This document shows positions 58,550-64,000 of a DNA stretch of 64,000 nt, one piece after another. Numbering within the stretch: position 1 is the stretch's first letter; each line of letters starts with the position of its first letter. The stretch is taken from positions 79,525,429 to 79,589,428 of the forward strand of contig CM049312.1 of NCBI GenBank assembly GCA_026874595.1. The letters run 5' to 3'. Origin of the DNA: Sipunculus nudus. Lineage: Eukaryota; Annelida; Sipuncula; Golfingiida; Sipunculidae. Both the position numbers and the translations under genes were made by a program. Below the pieces are notes generated by a model that saw only the letters and a list, made by a program, of their open reading frames with translations, was not told the DNA's origin and searched no databases.

Positions 58550-59625
58550 AGAGCAAAACGTTCACTTAGGAAACGGAGGGATCCCAGGATCTTTTAACAT
58601 GAGCAGTAACGAGGTGAAAAGAGTGACATATTCGAAAACGAACGACTTTCAGCCCGGGTTTACAAAAAAATAAGAGATAGGTGACAACCTATTTAGCCAG
58701 TGTGATCAAACCCCAGAAATATGGGACTACTATCAATATCACAAGCTGAAATCACTGTTTTACAGATTTCATAGTTTCAAGTGTTGGATCTACATAGAAC
58801 GTACCAGAGGGTCATGACAAAACGTACGGTACTTGCTTCGTTGAGTATTGCCAACTACAAGAATTCAGAACCAGCCAAAACAAAGACAATGTGGCGGTTC
58901 TACAGAACAAACCAGAAAACCAGAGAGAGAAACGGAGTATACATGAGGAAGAAATGCATAGGAAACTGCCACACAAACACACGTGACAATTTTTTTAACC
59001 TAGCAGGACAATGCGGTGGAAATACGACCAATACAATGATTTGAAATACAAGAAAATTAAGAGTAGAACTTGCTGAATACGGGTGCTTTTCCGTGTGCGC
59101 GTTTTGCGAGCAGTTGCCGCGCGGCTGACGCGCGGCGAAAATCCAACCAGTTAAAAAGTCATATGCTATTTCCATGGAATTCCGCCTAGATGACGTCACA
59201 TGTGTGGTTTCCCGGTACTCGTATGTTTAAGTCCGTTCAGATCTGACAGGAAGGCATGCGATTGCCACGCGGCATACGCTTACAAAACGCTCACATGAAA
59301 AAGGACTGGCCGCGCGGCAAACGCATGCGTTTGACGCGCGGCAACTGCCGCGCACATGGAAAAGCACCGACCGAGAGTACTGCGACCGAGAGTACTGCAA
59401 CTACTGGATGCATCTAGCCCTCAATTTCGACAACATCACAGCAAGTTGGAAGACTCTTGACAGCTAAGCAACCATGAAAATGGCGTTAGAATTCACTATT
59501 AACTACAAGGCCATTTCAGAACTTTCCAGACCTGACTTCGTATCAGGAAATGCCTACCCATCAACGCCGCCTGGCGGCGAGAATGACTATGACGACGAAG
59601 CATGTGAAATAGAAGTATAAAACGG
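58550..59625 (+). other. Possible degenerate coding block of unknown origin
   Basis: Several short open segments in shifting plus-strand frames have protein-like composition. One at 58683-58805 is rich in Tyr, Phe and Lys (for example PEIWDYYQYHKLKSLFYRF). Others lie at 58781-59044, 59369-59465 (REYCNYWMHLALNFDN) and 59474-59620 (48 codons, ending with an acidic tail). A MITE (59082-59368) splits the block. I cannot identify the parent gene. The aromatic-basic pattern is loosely like small DNA-virus capsid proteins, which is only an impression. Confidence 0.2.
59082..59368. mobile_element. 287-bp GC-rich MITE with GGTGCTTTTCC ends
   Basis: The left end GGTGCTTTTCCGTGTGCGCG and the right end CGCGCACATGGAAAAGCACC are inverted with few mismatches. 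Further inverted blocks gttgccgcgcgg and gcgcggcaac lie inside the arms. The CGCG-rich arms contrast with the AT-rich surroundings. It contains TGACGTCA at 59191-59198. It is followed at once by a perfect 15-bp tandem duplication (gaccgagagtactgc, 59369-59398). Confidence 0.8.
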
Positions 59626-59629
59626 AGCA

Positions 59630-62083
59630 CTCATTGTGCTACGCTCCATCAGCAGCGGTAACGCTATGCTCAAGTATTCGCTACACAAACCACTTCAAGA
59701 AACCGCGGCTGCCCGTCAGGTTCGGCCAACAGACTGTTCTATCTCTGTGGAATTCCACTGCGTAATATTTAACCAATCACATTGCAGGTATTACCAGAAC
59801 AATAAGGTGTTCTTCGAGGTGCTGATCAAAAGTGCTTGGTAGCACAATTTTTTTTTACCCCCGTTGGAATAAACACGATGCAATCGTCACCTTTTAAGAC
59901 AGTCTCTATACAAACTTGCTGGTGTGGCCTGTGGTCAGTTACCCCCTGTTTGCATATTTCTCTCTTTCAGTACCGCAAGAGCTTGGCATGAACGCAGCCA
60001 TATTTGTTTACATGCTGAACCAATCAGATTTCTTTTACCTGCTTTGCTGGGCTCAGGCATCTAAGTTTACACGCTTAGCCATTCTGAATTTACTTTTTTT
60101 TTAGTGCAAACTGTGTGAATTGCAGCTTACCAAACCTGAAACATCCTTCCATTTTTCACAGCGTGTAAGTGGAAGGTCACCGGGAGGTCATTCACTGTGT
60201 TTAGAGCGTATCATTGTTTATGTACTCGTTTATAAAATACAAAGTGAAAACGTCCGGCACCTGCGGCGCGAAAGCGGCTTCGCCCCCTTCCAAATTAAAT
60301 TAAATAATAAAAAATGATAAAAAATATTAAATGTGTATTTGTCAATAAAATACGCAACATTCACATCACAAATACGGGTTGTCACAATACGGGCCATTGC
60401 TTCGCTCGGAGAACTAGATTTACATACTCCACTAAGTGTTGACTTATTTGGTTTCTATCCTAACATGGGCTAACCCTTACTTTTTCTTAACCCTTAGGTG
60501 GTAACCCTAACCCTTTATTTTCTTAAATTTCACCATTTAAATAATCTCACAACAATAAGTCATACTTAATCCAATTTTATGCACGTGTATCTCTTTCCGA
60601 AGGCAGGACCTGTAGATGGATTGTAGTTAGATGTAACAGCGATCATACCCAGGTCTGAGAAAACTAAACTCCAAGTGTAAATCCTTTTATGCCATGTTTG
60701 TATGGTACTTTGCCTCGAAGTCCAAGAACTGCGCTATTGTGCGTAATCTTCAAACTCATTAAAGAGTATGGTCCTCTGCCCATTCCATCCATCCAATGCC
60801 AATCCTGCACTCTATTCATTCACAGCCAACTGATTGAAGTTTGCAAACCACATAACAGCAGTACATTAGCCTTTTCCAGTGGTTCGATAGATGTAAACAC
60901 AAGCAGATTCTTTATCCAGCAATGCACTTCTGTAGACCATCACTGATCTTGTGATCTCCTCGTCTATCTCAAAATGTTCATACAAATATCCAGTGTCCTC
61001 TTCCAGCCAGTATTGCATATGAAGAAACTTCTTCAGCTACATGGGAAGAAATCTGCGAATCAGGCGATGATTCCAGTCGATCTTGGGCATTTATTGTACA
61101 GTTTTGTACATCTTGTAATTCAAGTGTGTCTTATCACATATTACTCAATTTTATGGTGTACATTTGCCGAAAGTATTTTCTTATATAACAAATTTAATGT
61201 AAGCCTTGTAATGACAGGATAATTACCCCGTTCGCTCTAATATGTGTGCTTAAATTAGGAAATAGATCGTTTAACCTTACTATCCGCAGCAATAAGTATA
61301 AAGGTGCACGCAAGCTTTTCCTATTTCAGTGCAGTGGTAGCTCATGGAACAAATATTTCTCATATTAAAGCATATATAATAATAATGTGTTACTGTGATA
61401 GAATGAAAACTTACAGTTAAAATAATAAAATTTATGATAATGACAATGTTGAGAAACCTATTTCAAAACACCGTGGATGGAAAGTGAATTAAAATCCAAG
61501 TAGATGTATATACAATGTTTCTACATCAGGCTTCATGAACTATTAACTGAAGTATTGAAAATGTGTGAACCAGCCAAGAATAATTGAATACGTTTGAGTC
61601 TTGTTCATTTTAAAATTTCAGAATGGTATTTTTTCTTTGTGGGACTCGATTTCCAAAGAACTCTGATTCAAAGGAGGTTGACTGTAGTCGAACCTCAAGG
61701 ACTTTGAATTGACTGGCTTGACCTCTGACTTGCCCTCAAACTCGAATATTACGGACTCCGCTAGAACACTGATCATATTAAATGTATTTGTTTTGTGACT
61801 GAAAACGCAATGCTTTATATCAACTCACATGAAATCGGTGGTTATAACAGAGCCACCAGAATCGTGGTTCCCGTTGTTATAATGCAAAATATATAAAACG
61901 TCATTTTAAGTAGACGACTTATTATTATACCCATTATATAAATGTATTTACTAAAGAAACTGTTAAGTGGTTCTCACTTAATCATATAACGAATAATGAC
62001 GCAAGTTAAGTGGTTTTGACGCGAGTCCTGCACGGTAATCAGCAGTAACAGCTGTGCACCTTACTTTGTCTTTCGATCAACAG
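59630..62083. other. Interval upstream of the LRR gene
   Basis: No supported coding exon. A GGACTT/GACTTG-type repeat patch occurs at about 61675-61760, related to 3041-3460. The interval ends in an acceptor-like ctttcgatcaacag at 62083, so the LRR gene probably has an untranslated upstream exon here that was not located. Confidence 0.45.
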
Positions 62084-62089
62084 GAAGGA

Positions 62090-63712
62090 ATGATGTATTC
62101 CCTGATGCTTGTATGGCTGATGATTTCTCCCACCTGGGGCTGCACGAGCGGTTGCCGTTGTCAGAAACGTGAATGGAACTGTTCAGGTCTGGGGCTAACT
62201 CATATTCCAAAGAATATCCCGATCTACGTCAGTCAACTGATTCTATCCAGAAATAATATATCACAACCATACATTCTGGGAAAAAGATTTGTGCACATAA
62301 AGCAGTTGTATTTAGATTATAATAATCTGGCGAGCTTAGACAGAAATGGAGACACTTTTCCTTCACTTTCCTTAATGCATCTGCAGAACAATATACTGAA
62401 TATTGATGAAAACGCAAAGGTTTCTTTTTTAAGGAATGTGGAAGAGTTATCTTTGGATCACAATGTGATCAGCAGCTTGAAGAAGGTCAAACAGTTGGCT
62501 CCAAATGTTCAGATCCTCTACGTCAGAAATTCGCAGATAAAGGATCAGTTGATGCAAGAAGGGGCCAGGAACAAGGTGATATTCAGTAAGATAATAGAAC
62601 TTTATTTAGATAAAAACTATCTGACCTCTCTTGAATTTATATCTGTTCTATTTCCTGTTTTAAAACGATTATACCTGAACGGTAACTCTATAAAACGTCT
62701 CCTTCCGGAAACTGTATCCGGCTATAATTACTTAGAAGGACTATATCTTCAAGACAATGATGTTCTATCGGATGAACTTTGCAATGATTCAAAGTATGAT
62801 GCTTTGTTTCATGTCAGGAACCCACATTCTGACTGGTCATTAAAATGGCTGAACCTATCTGGAAATAAACTTAAAAAATTATGTATTTTCAAAACATTTT
62901 CTGATAAACAGGGCCTTGGAGTAAATGGAAGACTTTTGACACTTATCCTCAGCAAAAATTTTCTAGAGGATGTAGAAGACGAACTAGATGACTTTGCGAT
63001 TTTAAGATACCTTGATTTGTCATTCAATAGGATCACAAGGATTAATTTTCGCGCTTTTAAAAAAATATCTGCACTAAAGTACCTAATTATATCAGGAAAC
63101 AATAATTTTCAAATCAGTATGGTGCATGAATTGCCTGACACGTTGCGTTGGATCAATTTGAAAGGGACAAATCCATGTCTACTGGCAACCCAGCCAGGTA
63201 ACGCATTTGTTGTACCTGGAACTTACGCCTGTTACTGTCACAATAACAACACGTTGGTGAACACAGCGACACATCCCTCGATATGGCAGTGTCATTTCGA
63301 AAGGAGAATGCTGTCAGTGGCTGAAACATCCTCAATAATTATGCAGTGGTCAACTGAACTAGATGTGAAAATACCGGTCGTTGGAACTGCAGGTCGCCTT
63401 TTACTGGAGAAAGAACGAGAATGTTTCCTGACATATTGGGACCGAAACCTCACTACAAAGGAAAACCGGAGTCACGGGTGTGTCACTGTCAGTAAAATAT
63501 TAGATTCAGGTTCCACCTCAAAGTTTTGCCAAATATCAATGGAAACAAAATATGCGTCCTCATGTGGTGCATATGAAAATTCGACAAGGTACATTAAACC
63601 CCCAAGAAATGGTATAAAAAATTCAAGTTCTGGCCTTCCTCAATTGTTCCTTCTAATAGGCACTGTTATTCTGCCTTTGGGCATGGTGCTGATATGTATA
63701 TTCTTAAAATGA
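62090..63712 (+). CDS. Leucine-rich-repeat surface protein, single-pass or GPI-anchored, 540 residues
   Basis: One coding exon. The ATG at 62090 is chosen because a splice acceptor ends at 62083 and the downstream residues MMYSLMLVWLMISPTWGC form a signal peptide; an upstream in-frame ATG at 62054 lies before that acceptor. Then come a Cys-rich LRR N-cap (CTSGCRCQKREWNCSGLGL, about 18-36) and about 12-13 LRRs (for example IKQLYLDYNNLASL, IIELYLDKNYLTSL, LRYLDLSFNRITRI) to about residue 370. A C-cap-like NPCLL and YACYCHNN region and a Cys-containing stalk follow, then about 22 hydrophobic residues ending in a lone Lys before TGA. No TIR or other cytoplasmic domain exists. Small residues (KNSSSG) before the hydrophobic tail would suit GPI attachment. 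Many NxS/T sites suggest a glycosylated ectodomain. Function is unknown; immune recognition or adhesion is inference. Confidence 0.88.
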   Translation: MMYSLMLVWLMISPTWGCTSGCRCQKREWNCSGLGLTHIPKNIPIYVSQLILSRNNISQPYILGKRFVHIKQLYLDYNNLASLDRNGDTFPSLSLMHLQNNILNIDENAKVSFLRNVEELSLDHNVISSLKKVKQLAPNVQILYVRNSQIKDQLMQEGARNKVIFSKIIELYLDKNYLTSLEFISVLFPVLKRLYLNGNSIKRLLPETVSGYNYLEGLYLQDNDVLSDELCNDSKYDALFHVRNPHSDWSLKWLNLSGNKLKKLCIFKTFSDKQGLGVNGRLLTLILSKNFLEDVEDELDDFAILRYLDLSFNRITRINFRAFKKISALKYLIISGNNNFQISMVHELPDTLRWINLKGTNPCLLATQPGNAFVVPGTYACYCHNNNTLVNTATHPSIWQCHFERRMLSVAETSSIIMQWSTELDVKIPVVGTAGRLLLEKERECFLTYWDRNLTTKENRSHGCVTVSKILDSGSTSKFCQISMETKYASSCGAYENSTRYIKPPRNGIKNSSSGLPQLFLLIGTVILPLGMVLICIFLK

Positions 63713-64000
63713 ATGAAGAATTGCAGGTAGGAGACCATGGAATGGCCTTTAACATCCTTATGAGAGTAATCGCAAAGAAGAGCCCTGAGTTCTGTTTTAG
63801 ATTCCATCTATGTATTTAAATTAGTATTTTTTTGGTCTTATTATGCGGAAATATTTTGACAGCGGTGAAAGCTGATTTTCAAATTGTAAAACAGGTATAA
63901 AAATGTTGATAATATAAAATTTTGTGTGAAAATGACATCATATGATATGCAAAAATGATAAAAAATCCGATCCGTTTTGTGATATGTAAAGGCTTCTGTG
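63713..64000 (+). other. 3' flank of the LRR gene
   Basis: AT-rich sequence after the stop codon with no clear AATAAA before the window end. The 3' UTR probably continues beyond the window. Confidence 0.5.

Noticed and set aside
60480-60520. Telomeric repeat (CCCTAA)
   Set aside because: Only two adjacent copies of ccctaa occur; chance is sufficient.
62054-62089. Upstream in-frame ATG for the LRR gene
   Set aside because: It precedes a likely splice acceptor ending at 62083, and it would bury the signal peptide behind 12 extra residues.
49962-62089. Signal-peptide exon at 49962 spliced to the LRR exon
   Set aside because: The donor leaves phase 1, but the LRR exon after 62083 needs phase 0; the LRR exon also has its own signal peptide.

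Overview
The window is AT-rich animal DNA whose genes are split by spliceosomal introns with GT-AG borders. The density of small inverted-repeat transposons, tRNA-derived SINE-like pieces, poly-G/poly-C runs and a 5'-truncated LINE suggests a mollusc, probably a bivalve. That placement is inference from repeat style; no species marker was identified.

Three gene models are well supported. (1) A five-exon gene on the minus strand (9914-23226) encodes a 284-residue protein of the PhnD-like/type-2 periplasmic-binding-protein fold (phosphonate-binding family). All four introns join in frame, and the 8.7-kb second intron is packed with nested repeats. (2) MUL1, the mitochondrial outer-membrane E3 ubiquitin ligase (plus strand, 38544-45457, three coding exons, 348 residues). 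(3) A 540-residue leucine-rich-repeat surface protein encoded by one coding exon (plus strand, 62090-63712), with a hydrophobic C-terminus and no cytoplasmic domain. At the left edge is the C-terminal end of an unidentified gene (plus strand, 3-1141); its last 14 codons and stop lie inside the first unit of a 105-bp satellite array running to about 3040. A possible signal-peptide exon sits at 49962-50031.

Layout: 1-3460 gene end, satellite and degenerate repeat; 3.5-9.9 kb mostly non-coding with one SINE-like copy; 9.9-23.2 kb PhnD-like gene; 25.1-27.9 kb a nested inverted-repeat structure containing a Mutator-like element with 9-bp target duplications; 28.8-34.8 kb a chain of four terminal-inverted-repeat elements and a SINE; 38.5-45.5 kb MUL1; 46.3-48.9 kb a SINE and a 2-kb element with arms of about 330 bp; 50.9-57.5 kb fold-back element, dispersed repeats and the LINE pseudogene; 58.5-59.6 kb a possible degenerate coding block split by a MITE; 62.1-63.7 kb LRR gene.

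The genes share no evident pathway and there is no operon-like organisation. The most interesting items are the animal periplasmic-binding-protein-like gene, the LRR protein with a possible GPI anchor, the satellite that supplies the end of a coding sequence, and the nested transposon architecture. All element boundaries were read by eye and may be off by a few bases.
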